DNA from: Spirillospora albida
GTDB lineage: Bacteria; Actinomycetota; Actinomycetes; Streptosporangiales; Streptosporangiaceae
Length of the DNA: 64,000 bases
Direction of reading: 5' to 3'
NCBI RefSeq assembly: GCF_000718255.1
Contig: NZ_JOFJ01000004.1
Span: 186,001 to 250,000 of the forward strand
Shown here piece after piece: positions 51,872 to 60,712 of this stretch. Each line of letters begins with the position of its first letter. Within the stretch, counting starts at the first letter, position 1. A program made the position numbers and the translations under genes. The notes beneath the pieces are model-generated. The model was not told the origin of the DNA and did not search any database. It was given only the letters and a program-made list of their open reading frames with translations.

Positions 51872-52177
51872 ATGTTGAGTTGTCAAAGCGGTCGTCCGGG
51901 GACGTCCGCGCGCTCGACGTTACTAGGTTAACGCGCCGACGGGCAATGTGATTCCCGTCGACGTGAAAGACCCCGGTGGGTCGCATGGCGCCCACCGGGG
52001 TCGTCGACCGGCAGGGTCGGGCCGGTCCCGACGGCAGAGCCTCCCCCGAGATGAGGCTCTGGTCTCTTCACGGCGACCGGGTCCCGCAACCCCCCAAGCG
52101 ACGGCCCGGTCATCCTGAATGACGCGCGGAGGGCGGTCTGGGGTTGCAGGCGGTCGGCAAAGGAACGTCAAAGCCCG
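51872..52177. other. Intergenic region upstream of ssrA
   Basis: 306 bases with no supported gene. It contains the ssrA promoter (CTAGTAACG-type AT-rich bases around 51920-51935 lie where a promoter is expected) and the terminator of the PBP-like gene at 51969-52002. Confidence 0.5.
51969..52002 (-). terminator. Terminator of the smpB/PBP-like unit
   Basis: Perfect 12-bp stem, GACCCCGGTGGG and its complement, around a 10-base loop. On the minus strand the stem is followed by TTTCACG. It lies 176 bases past the PBP-like stop. Confidence 0.6.
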
Positions 52178-54127
52178 CTAGCGGGTGGGGGTGCGGGTCG
52201 CGGTGGTCGGGCTGGTGGTGAGGAAACGGGCGGCGACCTGGGCGGCGGAGGCGGCGCCCTCGACGGCGACGGCGAAGGCGAGGTCGCCGCGGGAGCCGAC
52301 GAACCAGGAGACGGTCCTGGTGCGTCCGGCTTCCTGGTAGGTGACCTGGTCGGTGATGCCGGCGATGTCGCCGCGGCCGTTGACCTCCCCGGCGACGCCG
52401 GCGGTGACGGTGCGGCGCAGCATCTGCTTGAGGTCGGAGATCGACTCGGGCTGGAGGTTCTGGGCCTGCGGCTGCTCGGCGGGGTTGGTGAGGTTCTGGA
52501 GGACGTAGGGGGGCTTCCAGGTGCCGTTCTGGGCGGCGGCGGCGACGAGGGCCATGGTGAGGGGGCTCACCTGGACGCCGCCCTGGCCGACCATGATGGC
52601 GGCCTTCTGGGCGTCGCCGGTGGGGACCGGCACGGTGCCGGAGAAGGCGGGGACGGACAGGCCCCAGCTCTTGCCGATGCCGAGGCGGGCGGCCTCGCCG
52701 AGAAGGGTCTTCGCGTCGAGCTTGGCGCTGAGCTGCGCGAGCGTGGTCTGGCAGGCGAGGGCGAAGTGGGTGCCGAAGGCGGCGTCCGGGCGGGCCCGGT
52801 TGGTGAACGTCTGGCCGCCGACGGTGACCTTGCCGGGGCAGGTCGTCCTGGTGTCCTGGTCCATGCCGGCGTGGGTGAGCAGTGCCTCGGCGGACACGAT
52901 CCCGAACGTCATGCCGGGCGGGTACGCGCCTTCGAACGCGAGGTTGCGGCCGTTGGTGCCGTGGTTGGCGACGGCCCAGACCTCGCCGGTGCTGGGGCGC
53001 AGCGCGACGAGGGAGGCGGGGTGGCGCAGGCCGGCGAGGGCGCTGTCGGCGTTGGCCTGGACGTTCCGCGCCAGGGTGGTCCGGACGTCCTGCGGCTGCT
53101 GGCCCTCCCAGGCCCGCAGTTCCTCGGTGTTCTGGCCGCCGGGGTCCTGCGCGACGACGCGGACGGTGGGCGTGCCGGCGAGGCGGCGCTGCTGGAGCAG
53201 CTGGAGCCCGCTGACGCCGATGGTGTCGCCCGGCTGGTAGGGGGCGCCGACCTGCTGGAGGCGGTCGGACGTGGCGGGGCCGAGGGTGCCGATCAGTTCG
53301 GGCGCGATCGTCGGCGCGATGGGCGCCTTGACCTGCTGGAAGTCGAGGCCGGGCACGCGGGTGAGCTGCTGGATCACGCCGTTGTGCGCGGGCTGCTGCA
53401 GGGTGAGCAGCGGGAGGAACTGGTGCGGCGGCGCCGACCTGACGCGGCCGAGCAGCCGTTCGGCGTCGAGCCGCCGGCCGCCGTCGATCTTGGTGACCTT
53501 GGCGAGCTGCCCGAGGGTGCGCTGCGGGTCCTGGAGGCGTCCGGGGAACACCCCGACGTTGACGGCCTGCACGTCCCGGAGCAGCGATCTGCCCTGCGCG
53601 TCGGTGATCAGGGCGCGGCGCGGCACCTCGGTGCGGACGGCGAGGCGCTGGCCGGGCTCCAGCCGCGGGTTGATGATCGAGGGGTCCCAGACGACCTTCC
53701 ACTTGCCGCCGACGCGTTCCAGCCGCATCAGGCCGGTGTAGGTCCAGGGCTGGCCGTTCTCACCGAGGTCGACCTTGACGGAGAAGCGGGCGTCGGCCCG
53801 GTCCCCCTTCTTGTCGATCGCCTTGGTGGCGGTGTCCTGGCCGGGGACGCCGAGGGCGAGCCGCAGGGACGCCGCGTCCAGCTGGGCGCGGACCTGGCCG
53901 AGAGCCTGCTCGACGGCCTCGCGGTCGGCGCCGACGGTCCGCCCGGCGGCGGCCTCGTAGTTGCCGACCTGCCAGGCGATCAGGAAGTCACGGACGGCGG
54001 GGAGCGCGGACGGCTCCGCCCAGCAGCCCGTGGTCAGGGACGCGACGAGCCCCGCGGAGGCCGTCGCCGAGATCACCCTGCGGCGCGTGACGCGGGCAGC
54101 GGCCCGCCGCCGAGCTCGGTTGCTCAT
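52178..54127 (-). CDS. Penicillin-binding-protein homologue lacking catalytic motifs
   Basis: 649 residues, ATG at 54127 with AAGGG 5 bases upstream. A twin-arginine-like signal with a lipobox-like LTTGC (Cys35) precedes an NTF2-like MecA-N domain (about 40-150), a PBP dimerisation-type domain (about 160-350) and a transpeptidase-fold domain (about 355-649). The SxxK site reads PPGMTFGIVSA, so the nucleophile Ser is Met406 and the Lys is Gly409. The SxN site reads ALACQTTL (Ala458, Gln460). The KTG site reads ITDQVTYQ, followed by SWFVG where active PBPs have the same strand. The fold is retained but transpeptidation should be impossible; a scaffold, sensor or regulator role is inferred. It sits 9 bases after smpB. 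Confidence 0.8.
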   Translation of the reverse strand: MSNRARRRAAARVTRRRVISATASAGLVASLTTGCWAEPSALPAVRDFLIAWQVGNYEAAAGRTVGADREAVEQALGQVRAQLDAASLRLALGVPGQDTATKAIDKKGDRADARFSVKVDLGENGQPWTYTGLMRLERVGGKWKVVWDPSIINPRLEPGQRLAVRTEVPRRALITDAQGRSLLRDVQAVNVGVFPGRLQDPQRTLGQLAKVTKIDGGRRLDAERLLGRVRSAPPHQFLPLLTLQQPAHNGVIQQLTRVPGLDFQQVKAPIAPTIAPELIGTLGPATSDRLQQVGAPYQPGDTIGVSGLQLLQQRRLAGTPTVRVVAQDPGGQNTEELRAWEGQQPQDVRTTLARNVQANADSALAGLRHPASLVALRPSTGEVWAVANHGTNGRNLAFEGAYPPGMTFGIVSAEALLTHAGMDQDTRTTCPGKVTVGGQTFTNRARPDAAFGTHFALACQTTLAQLSAKLDAKTLLGEAARLGIGKSWGLSVPAFSGTVPVPTGDAQKAAIMVGQGGVQVSPLTMALVAAAAQNGTWKPPYVLQNLTNPAEQPQAQNLQPESISDLKQMLRRTVTAGVAGEVNGRGDIAGITDQVTYQEAGRTRTVSWFVGSRGDLAFAVAVEGAASAAQVAARFLTTSPTTATRTPTR

Positions 54128-54136
54128 CGACACCCT

Positions 54137-54610
54137 TCACCGTCTCCTGAACCGGGCCGCGGCGGCCTTGCGCATCTCCCGGTCGGCCTCCCGCTGGGCG
54201 ATGGCCTGCCGTTTGTCGTAGGCCTTCTTACCACGGGCCAGTCCGATCTCGACCTTGGCCTTGCCGTCCTTGAAGTACAGGGCGAGCGGGATGAGCGTCC
54301 ACCCCGGCTCGGACGACTTCGCGATGATCTTCTGGATCTCCTTGCGGTGGAGCAGCAGCTTGCGGCGCCGCCGGGGAGCGTGGTTCGTCCAGGTGCCCTG
54401 CGTGTACTCGGGGATGTGGATGTTCTCCAGCCACACCTCGCCGTCCATCACGTGGGCGTAGCCCTCGGCGAGGCTGGCGCGGCCGGCGCGCAGCGCCTTC
54501 ACCTCGGTGCCCATCAGCACCATGCCCGCCTCCCAGGTGTCCTCGATCTGGTAGTCGTAGCGGGCACGCTTGTTCTGCGCGATGAGCTTTCGCCCGGTGT
54601 CACGTGACAC
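54137..54610 (-). CDS. smpB: SsrA-binding protein SmpB
   Basis: 157 residues, GTG at 54610. It has the full SmpB pattern: RKLIAQNKRARYDYQIEDTWEAGMVLMGTEVKALRAGRASLAEGYA, then WLENIHIPEYTQGTW, HRKEIQKI and the basic C-terminal tail GKKAYDKRQAIAQREADREMRKAAAARFRRR. It binds the tRNA-like domain of tmRNA and takes it into the ribosome. ssrA lies 2.3 kb downstream on the same strand, with the PBP-like gene between them; ftsX lies just upstream. Confidence 0.97.
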   Translation of the reverse strand: MSRDTGRKLIAQNKRARYDYQIEDTWEAGMVLMGTEVKALRAGRASLAEGYAHVMDGEVWLENIHIPEYTQGTWTNHAPRRRRKLLLHRKEIQKIIAKSSEPGWTLIPLALYFKDGKAKVEIGLARGKKAYDKRQAIAQREADREMRKAAAARFRRR

Positions 54611-54692
54611 TGTTTCAGCCTCGGTTCCGATCTTCGGCGTCGTTCCCGTCCGAGGTTACGGCCGCGCGGGGCCTCGTCGCGACCCGCGCGCG

Positions 54693-54722
54693 GCCGCCCC
54701 GCCATTCGTGAGACGGGGCGGC
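54693..54722 (-). terminator. Hairpin after ftsX
   Basis: Perfect 9-bp stem, GCCGCCCCG and its complement, with a 12-base loop, 16 bases past the ftsX stop. Confidence 0.5.
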
Positions 54723-54738
54723 AGGGCGCGAGGTTCGG

Positions 54739-55644
54739 TCAGATCCGCAGGTAGCGGCGGAGCGTGAGGAACGACGCGAACGCGCACAGCAGCACGCCGA
54801 AGCAGATCGACACGGTGATCACCAGCGCGAGGTGGCTCACCCCGAGCGAATTGACGAGTTCGACGTCGCCCGCGAGGTTGTCGATGAGGAAGATCTTGCT
54901 GAACACCAGCAGCACCGACGCGAACAGGCCGCCGATCAGGCCGGCGATCGCGCCCTCCAGGATGAACGGCATCTGGATGTAGGTGTTGGACGCGCCGACG
55001 AGCCGCATGATGCCGGTCTCCCGGCGCCGGTTGAACGCCGACAGCCGGACCGTGTTGCCGACCAGCAGGACCGCCGCGATCACCTGGATGGCCGCGATCA
55101 GCAGCGCGGCGAACTGCAGGCCGCCGAGGATCTTGAAGAACTTCTTCAGGATCTCCTGCTCGTTGACCACGTTGTCGACCCCGGGCTGGACCCGCATCGC
55201 CTGGTCGACCGCCTTGTACTGCTCCGGGTCCTTCAGCTTGATCCGGAACGAGTCGGGGATGTCGCCCTCACGGGTGGTGTCGACGAGGCCCTTCGAGCCG
55301 GCGAAGCGCTCCTTGAACCGGGCGTACGCCTGCTGCTTGTTCTCGTACTGGACGTCAGCGACCTGCGGCAGCTTCTCCAGCTGCGCCTTGAGCGCCTGCC
55401 GCTGCTGGTCGGTGACCTCCTGCTTCTGGCAGTTGGGGTTCGAGCTCGTCTTGGCGCACAGGAAGACCGAGACCTCGATCTTGTCGTACCAGTAGCCCTT
55501 GGACTCGTCGACCTGCATCTTGATGAGAAGGCCGGTGCCGAAGAGCGCCATGGCGATGGCGACGGTGATGACGAGGGAAATCGTCATCGTCAGGTTCCGG
55601 CGGAGACCGATCCAGATCTCCTGGAGAACGAACTGTACGCGCAT
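54739..55644 (-). CDS. ftsX: Cell-division ABC transporter permease FtsX
   Basis: 301 residues, ATG at 55644. Starts MRVQFVLQEIWIGLRRNLTM with the first membrane helix after it; a ~135-residue external loop with a Cys pair (FLCAKTSSNPNCQK) fits the actinobacterial FtsX extracellular domain that activates peptidoglycan hydrolases such as RipC. Three more helices follow, including the RRRETGIMRLVGASNTYIQMPFILEG cytoplasmic coupling region. It works with FtsE, whose gene is upstream on the same strand with a 169-base gap, longer than usual. Confidence 0.95.
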   Translation of the reverse strand: MRVQFVLQEIWIGLRRNLTMTISLVITVAIAMALFGTGLLIKMQVDESKGYWYDKIEVSVFLCAKTSSNPNCQKQEVTDQQRQALKAQLEKLPQVADVQYENKQQAYARFKERFAGSKGLVDTTREGDIPDSFRIKLKDPEQYKAVDQAMRVQPGVDNVVNEQEILKKFFKILGGLQFAALLIAAIQVIAAVLLVGNTVRLSAFNRRRETGIMRLVGASNTYIQMPFILEGAIAGLIGGLFASVLLVFSKIFLIDNLAGDVELVNSLGVSHLALVITVSICFGVLLCAFASFLTLRRYLRI

Positions 55645-55813
55645 GCCTCGCTGTCCTTGATCGCCTTGTCCCGCCGGTGGCGGGGGCTCCGCGGCCGACC
55701 CGCCCGGAGCCGGTGCGGCGCCGTACGTCTCGGTGTCGTGCGCCCCGGCAAGAATCGTTGGTTCAGATGGGAGCCGCTGCCGGCGGACCGCCGAGGGACG
55801 GTCCGCGGCGCCG

Positions 55814-56503
55814 CTAGTAGGCCTGTCCGTACACGCCGCGGGACTGGTCGCGGACGACTCGGCCGTCCTCCAGCTCGACGACGCGCTTGCGGAAGGCGTC
55901 GACGATCGCGGCGTCGTGGGTGGCCATGACGACGGTGGTGCCGGTCCGGTTGATGCGGTCCAGCACCTTCATGATCCCGATGGACGTCGCGGGGTCGATG
56001 TTCCCCGTCGGCTCGTCCGCGAGCAGGATCATCGGCCGGTTGACGAACGCCCGCGCGATGGCGACGCGCTGCTGCTCGCCGCCGGACAGCTCGTCCGGCA
56101 TCCGGTGGGCCTTGCCCTCCAGGCCGACGAGGTCGATGACCTCGGGGACGACCTTGCCGATGAAGCGCCGCGGCTTGCCGATCACCTCGAGGGCGAAGGC
56201 GACGTTCTCGAAGACGTTCTTGTTGGGGAGGAGGCGGAAGTCCTGGAAGACGCAGCCGATCCTGCGGCGCAGGTGCGGCACCTTCCAGTTGCTCAGCCTG
56301 CTCAGGTCCTTGCCCGCCACGTGCACGTGACCCTGGGAAGGACGCTCCTCCTTGAGGATGAGTCGCAGGAAGGTCGACTTACCCGAACCGGAGGGACCCA
56401 CCAGGAACAGGAACTCGCCCTTCTCGATGGCGACGTTCACATGCTGCAGGGCGGGCCGCTGCTGGTTCGCGTAGACCTTGGTGACGTTGTCGAAATGGAT
56501 CAC
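55814..56503 (-). CDS. ftsE: Cell-division ATP-binding protein FtsE
   Basis: 229 residues from the GTG at 56503. ABC ATPase with GPSGSGKST (Walker A), LSGGEQQRVAIARAFVNRP (signature), MILLADEPTG (Walker B) and ATHDAAIV (H-loop). VFQDFRLLPNKNVFENVAFALEVIG is typical of FtsE. ATP binding drives the FtsX conformational change that controls septal peptidoglycan hydrolases. It is the first gene of the ftsE-ftsX-smpB block. Confidence 0.96.
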   Translation of the reverse strand: MIHFDNVTKVYANQQRPALQHVNVAIEKGEFLFLVGPSGSGKSTFLRLILKEERPSQGHVHVAGKDLSRLSNWKVPHLRRRIGCVFQDFRLLPNKNVFENVAFALEVIGKPRRFIGKVVPEVIDLVGLEGKAHRMPDELSGGEQQRVAIARAFVNRPMILLADEPTGNIDPATSIGIMKVLDRINRTGTTVVMATHDAAIVDAFRKRVVELEDGRVVRDQSRGVYGQAY

Positions 56504-56957
56504 GGCTGCATCACGGCGGTTCGGTGTAGGGGTTGGGGAACGGCGCGGACGGCCACGGACGCGTCCGTCGCCGGCCTATGCCGCCGGGCCCGGCGACCGG
56601 GTGGTCGGCCGAGCCTTCGAGCAGTGTAGAGGGGCCAGTCAACTACCTCGGCCCGCTCCATGCAGGCCGAACGCCCGGGATCCGAGTCGCGCGACGGCGT
56701 GTCGCATGCGTTTCGGAGGGGACGCGGGGTACCGGTCGGGGACGACGGGGCGCGGCGTTCGCCGTTGACTGCCATGCGACCGTCTCCCGTGGTCGGGGGG
56801 TTTCGTGCCGTCCTGAGGCCGTCAGGCGCCCGGACTCGCGGGAACGACCATACAGTCCGGCTACGCTGGATGATGGCGAAAGATACCTATTCGTTCGGCG
56901 ATCGACGTTCCATCCCGCGCGTGCCGCCCGCCGCGCACGCAGATTGGGGCCCACGAC
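56504..56957. other. Divergent intergenic region
   Basis: 454 bases between ftsE (minus) and a small plus-strand gene. No supported gene. It should hold both promoters. No operator or riboswitch-like structure was recognised. Confidence 0.4.
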
Positions 56958-57140
56958 ATGAGCTGCGAACATCTCATCTGCGCCCGGTGCTCGAACCCGG
57001 TGATCGAGGGTCGCTGCCCCACCTGCCGGATCTCCCGCTCGGAACTGCATCGCCACGGTCCGTCCGTGCCCCCGGTCCTGGTTCTGGCGGCGCTGGTCGC
57101 ATTCCTGTTCGCGGCCGTCGTGCTGCAGCGCATGCAGTAG
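56958..57140 (+). CDS. Small zinc-ribbon membrane protein
   Basis: 60 residues, ATG at 56958. Four Cys in two CxxC pairs (CARC and CPTC) form a likely zinc ribbon at residues 8-23, and one membrane helix follows (VLVLAALVAFLFAAVVL), ending RMQ. Short Cys-rich membrane proteins of this kind lie beside ftsE in several actinobacteria. I do not know a function. Confidence 0.65.
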   Translation: MSCEHLICARCSNPVIEGRCPTCRISRSELHRHGPSVPPVLVLAALVAFLFAAVVLQRMQ

Positions 57141-57191
57141 GGGGGCGCATTCGGCGGGGGAACGCGGCGGGGCCCGGTCAGGACGTCGCGG

Positions 57192-58244
57192 TCAGGACGT
57201 CGCGGGCGGGGCGCTCGCCTTGGTGACCGCTCCGTCGTCGGCGATGATGTCGGCCTTCGGCTGCGGCTTGTCCTTCTTGGCCCGGGGCGGGTCGAACGCC
57301 GCGAACTGGAGGGTCGCGCTGACGTAGATGTCGGGCCCCTCGACCGTCCCGTCCAGCAGGTGGGCCGCCTCCGGCGGGATCGAGGGCCGCTCCCGCGGGT
57401 CCTTGGAGGTCAGCTTGGTGTTGCGGAACAGCGCGTAGAGGACGAGACCGCCGCCGTGCTGGGTGCGGAGCGCGAAGTACGGGAACGGCGTCGCGGTGTA
57501 GACGATCTGGAGCTTGAGGTCCTTCTCCCTGGCCTTCTTCTCGGCCTTCCTCGTCGCCTGGTAGTAGCCCGTCGTGACACGCCCGGACTTCATCACCTTC
57601 GCCGCGACGCTTCCGCCCCCTTCCGCCGCGATGGTGGCCTGGATGCCGCCGACCTCGCGGGGGCGGATGAGGACGGAGGAGTCCTCCGTCTCGAGCGCCG
57701 TCGCGTAGCCGTCCGCGTCCAGCTCCACCTTCGGCTCCTTGGCCTTGGGCGCGAGCAGGGTGGTCAGCGTCAGCTTCCAGCGGTCCGAGGCGGAACGCAG
57801 GACGAACGCCATCAGCGCCGTCCGGGTGCTCTTCTTCTCGCCCTGGACGCCGCGCGGCACCGACGCCACGAACCACTGAGGGAAGACGTCCGGCTCCATC
57901 TTCGGGACGTACAGCTTCGGGTCCCCGTAGGAGAAGCGCCGGATCGGGTCGCCGTCGGCGATCGCCTCGCGGAACTCGGCGGCGACGAGCTGCGCCTGGC
58001 CGTCCGACGTCCAGTTGAGCGCGAGCCGCTCGTCGGCCGCGGCGCGCGCCACGTCCTCGTCGGTGACGTAGGTGCGGAACGCCTGCTCCGCCACGTCCGG
58101 GGTCAGCGGCACCGGACGCGGCGACGGCGAGGCCGGAACCCGCACGGGCGGCTTCGCCGCGGGTTCGCGCTCTGCGCAGGCCGCGGCGCTGAGCGGCGGC
58201 ACGAGCAGCACCACGGCCGCCACCGCCCGACTGATCCTTCGCAC
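57192..58244 (-). CDS. Lipoprotein of unknown function, paralogue A
   Basis: 350 residues, GTG at 58244. A signal peptide ends in a lipobox (LSAAACAE, Cys near residue 23), then a Pro-rich linker (PVRVPASPSPRPVPLTPD) and a ~300-residue external domain. It shares landmarks with the gene at 59644-60621: ELDADGYATALE against ALDPEGYATAV, YTATPFPYFALRTQHGGGLVLYALF against FTAAPYQTYALRTRDRGALVWYVV, and an internal FVLRSASDRWKLTLTTLL strand. No enzyme motif is seen. The role is unknown. Confidence 0.7.
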   Translation of the reverse strand: MRRISRAVAAVVLLVPPLSAAACAEREPAAKPPVRVPASPSPRPVPLTPDVAEQAFRTYVTDEDVARAAADERLALNWTSDGQAQLVAAEFREAIADGDPIRRFSYGDPKLYVPKMEPDVFPQWFVASVPRGVQGEKKSTRTALMAFVLRSASDRWKLTLTTLLAPKAKEPKVELDADGYATALETEDSSVLIRPREVGGIQATIAAEGGGSVAAKVMKSGRVTTGYYQATRKAEKKAREKDLKLQIVYTATPFPYFALRTQHGGGLVLYALFRNTKLTSKDPRERPSIPPEAAHLLDGTVEGPDIYVSATLQFAAFDPPRAKKDKPQPKADIIADDGAVTKASAPPATS

Positions 58245-58449
58245 GCCCGACCCCCGGCCGTCCCGCCGACCGCCGTCGATCGGACTCCTCGGCCCGTGAT
58301 TCTGCCATCCGCGGCTCGCTCGGCGGACCCACGGGCGGCGACCCGTGCGATCGGCCGTCCGGTGGGCGCCGCCCGGCGCGTTCCGTCCGGGCGGGCCCCG
58401 CGTGAGCGCGGCGCTCGGGCACTGCCCGGACGGCGATAAGCTCGGGGGC

Positions 58450-59559
58450 GTGGCAGGCATCGAACCCGAAGAGCGGCTCAAGGAGCTCGGCTCCACCCTC
58501 GCCGGCATCGAAGAGGTGCTGGACCTCGACGCGATGCGGCGCGACATCGCCGAGCTGCGCGAGCAGTCGGCCGACCCCGAGCTGTGGAACGACCAGGAGC
58601 GCGCCCAGGACGTGACGCGCCGCCTGTCGTACCTGGAGGCCGAGCTCGGCCGGGTCGAGAGCCTGCGCCAGCGCCTCGAGGACGCCGCCACGCTGTACGA
58701 GATGGCCCGGGAGATGGACGACGCCGACACCCGCGCCGAGGCGGACGAGGAGCTGGCGGGCCTGGGCAAGGCCGTCCAGCAGCTCGAGGTCCGGACGCTG
58801 ATGTCGGGCGAGTACGACGCCCGCGAGGCCCTCGTCACGATCAACGCGCAGGCCGGCGGGGTCGACGCCGCCGACTGGGCCGAGCAGCTCCAGCGGATGT
58901 ACCTGCGCTGGGCCGAGCGGCACGGCTACCCGACGGAGGTCTACGAGACCTCCTACGCCGAAGAGGCCGGGATCAAGTCGACCACGTTCACGGTGAAGGC
59001 CCCCTACGCGTACGGGACGCTGCGCGGCGAGCACGGCACGCACCGGCTCGTCCGGATCTCCCCGTTCGACAACCAGGGCCGCAGGCAGACCTCGTTCGCG
59101 GGGCTGGACGTCGTCCCGGTGGTGGAGCAGAGCGACCACGTCGACATCGACGAGAGCGAGCTGCGCATCGACGTGTACCGCTCGTCGGGGCCGGGCGGCC
59201 AGGGCGTGAACACGACCGACTCCGCCGTCCGGATCACGCACCTCCCGTCCGGGATCGTGGTGTCCTGCCAGAACGAGCGGAGCCAGCTGCAGAACAAGGC
59301 CACGGCCATGAACGTGCTGCAGGCCAAGCTCCTGGAGCGCAAGCGGCAGGAGGAGGCGGATCGGATGTCCGCGCTCCGCGGCGAGGGCACCAGCAGCTGG
59401 GGCACTCAGATCCGCAACTACGTGCTGCACCCGTACCAGATCGTGAAGGACCTGCGCACGGGCGTCGAGGCGGGCAACCCGACCGCCGTCCTGGACGGCG
59501 ACATCGACGACTTCATCGAGGCCGAGATCCGCTGGATGCGCCAGCAGGAGTCCGCCTGA
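58450..59559 (+). CDS. prfB: Peptide chain release factor 2
   Basis: 369 residues, GTG at 58450. RF2 features: SPF anticodon-like tripeptide in VRISPFDNQGRRQT, and the GGQ loop in RSSGPGGQGVNTTDSAVRI, which triggers peptidyl-tRNA hydrolysis at UGA and UAA. GTSSWGTQIRNYVLHPYQIVKDLRTG near the C-terminus is also diagnostic. No in-frame UGA near codon 25 is seen, so the E. coli autoregulatory frameshift is absent, as is usual for actinobacteria. It is on the opposite strand to ftsE, whereas many actinobacteria have prfB and ftsE in one direction. Confidence 0.96.
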   Translation: MAGIEPEERLKELGSTLAGIEEVLDLDAMRRDIAELREQSADPELWNDQERAQDVTRRLSYLEAELGRVESLRQRLEDAATLYEMAREMDDADTRAEADEELAGLGKAVQQLEVRTLMSGEYDAREALVTINAQAGGVDAADWAEQLQRMYLRWAERHGYPTEVYETSYAEEAGIKSTTFTVKAPYAYGTLRGEHGTHRLVRISPFDNQGRRQTSFAGLDVVPVVEQSDHVDIDESELRIDVYRSSGPGGQGVNTTDSAVRITHLPSGIVVSCQNERSQLQNKATAMNVLQAKLLERKRQEEADRMSALRGEGTSSWGTQIRNYVLHPYQIVKDLRTGVEAGNPTAVLDGDIDDFIEAEIRWMRQQESA

Positions 59560-59643
59560 TTTTCTGCGATTCACAGAGTGACCGGGTGGTAACTCTGCGA
59601 TGATTCCCGGTGGAACAGCCGTCGTCACCACCGGGGGGCCTTC

Positions 59644-60621
59644 ATGCCCGCACGTCGTACCGCCGCCTGCCTGCCGCCGGCCCTGCTGGCCGCGGCCCTG
59701 CTGGGCACCGGCCTGACGGGCTGCGGGGAGACCTCCTCGGCGGGTGACGGGGCGCCCGCGCTGACGAAGGACCAGGCCCGGGACGTGCTGACCGGCTACA
59801 CGGCGGCGGCGAACCGCGCCGGGCAGCGGCTGGACCACTCCGCCCTGCGCACCGTCCAGGCAGACCCGCAGCTCGCGATGGACACGGCCTCCTTCAAGTT
59901 GCGCCGCGTCGTCCGCGCCCGGCCCCAGGCCCTGAAGTTCGAGCGGGTGCAGTACTACATCCCGCGCCTGTCCGGCCATCCCCGCTGGTTCGCCGCGGAC
60001 GCCACGACCGGCTCGGGGAAGCTCGCCGTCCGGCACGCCCTGCTGTTCACGCAGGCGAGGCCGGGCGCGCCGTGGCTGCTGACCGCCGACCCGTATCCGT
60101 CCGGCCCGGCGCTGAGCCGGGTGGCCCTCGACCCGGAGGGCTACGCCACCGCGGTCTCCCCGAACAGCGGCGGCCTCGCCGTGGCACCCGGCCGGCTCGC
60201 CGCCGCGCACGCGGCGCTCCTGACCGGCGGCCCCCGCGCGCCGGGCGCGTCCGTCCTGGCCGGCGGGTCCGCCACCGACCAGAGCCACGCCGCCCTGCTC
60301 AAGGGCCGCGAGGCCCTGGCGCAGCGCGGCATCACGCTGTCCACCCGGTTCACCGCGGCCCCGTACCAGACCTACGCGCTCCGCACGCGGGACCGCGGCG
60401 CCCTCGTCTGGTACGTCGTGAAGCAGACGGAGGCGTACTCCGCCCCCGCGCCGGGCAAGCTGGCCGTGAAGGGTGATCTCGTCGGCCTGGCCCCGGCCCG
60501 GTCCGTCCGCCGTCGCATGGACACGACGGTCCTCGTCCAGTACCTGGCGCTCGTCCCGCCCGCGGGCCGCGCAGCGGTCGCCGGCATGTACCGCAAGGCG
60601 GTCACCGCCCACGGCTCCTGA
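59644..60621 (+). CDS. Lipoprotein of unknown function, paralogue B
   Basis: 325 residues, ATG at 59644. Signal peptide with lipobox LTGC (Cys27). The ~290-residue external domain shares the GYATAV, AAPYQTYALRTRDRG and LVWYVVKQTEAYSAP features of paralogue A at 57192-58244 and the same overall length. The two genes flank prfB and point away from each other, with this one 85 bases after prfB on its strand. A duplication of an envelope protein is likely. Function unknown. Confidence 0.7.
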   Translation: MPARRTAACLPPALLAAALLGTGLTGCGETSSAGDGAPALTKDQARDVLTGYTAAANRAGQRLDHSALRTVQADPQLAMDTASFKLRRVVRARPQALKFERVQYYIPRLSGHPRWFAADATTGSGKLAVRHALLFTQARPGAPWLLTADPYPSGPALSRVALDPEGYATAVSPNSGGLAVAPGRLAAAHAALLTGGPRAPGASVLAGGSATDQSHAALLKGREALAQRGITLSTRFTAAPYQTYALRTRDRGALVWYVVKQTEAYSAPAPGKLAVKGDLVGLAPARSVRRRMDTTVLVQYLALVPPAGRAAVAGMYRKAVTAHGS

Positions 60622-60637
60622 CCCGCCCGCCCGAGAC

Positions 60638-60705
60638 TCCGCCGGGTGCCGGCCCGGTCCCCCGCTTCCGACCGCTGCGAAGGGACCCCAACGGCACCCG
60701 GCGGA
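60638..60705 (+). terminator. Terminator between lipoprotein B and glutamate dehydrogenase
   Basis: 14-bp perfect stem (TCCGCCGGGTGCCG with its partner at 60692-60705) enclosing a 40-base loop. On the plus strand it is followed by CCCTTTTCT, a T-run rare for this genome. It lies between convergent genes. Confidence 0.65.
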
Positions 60706-60712
60706 CCCTTTT

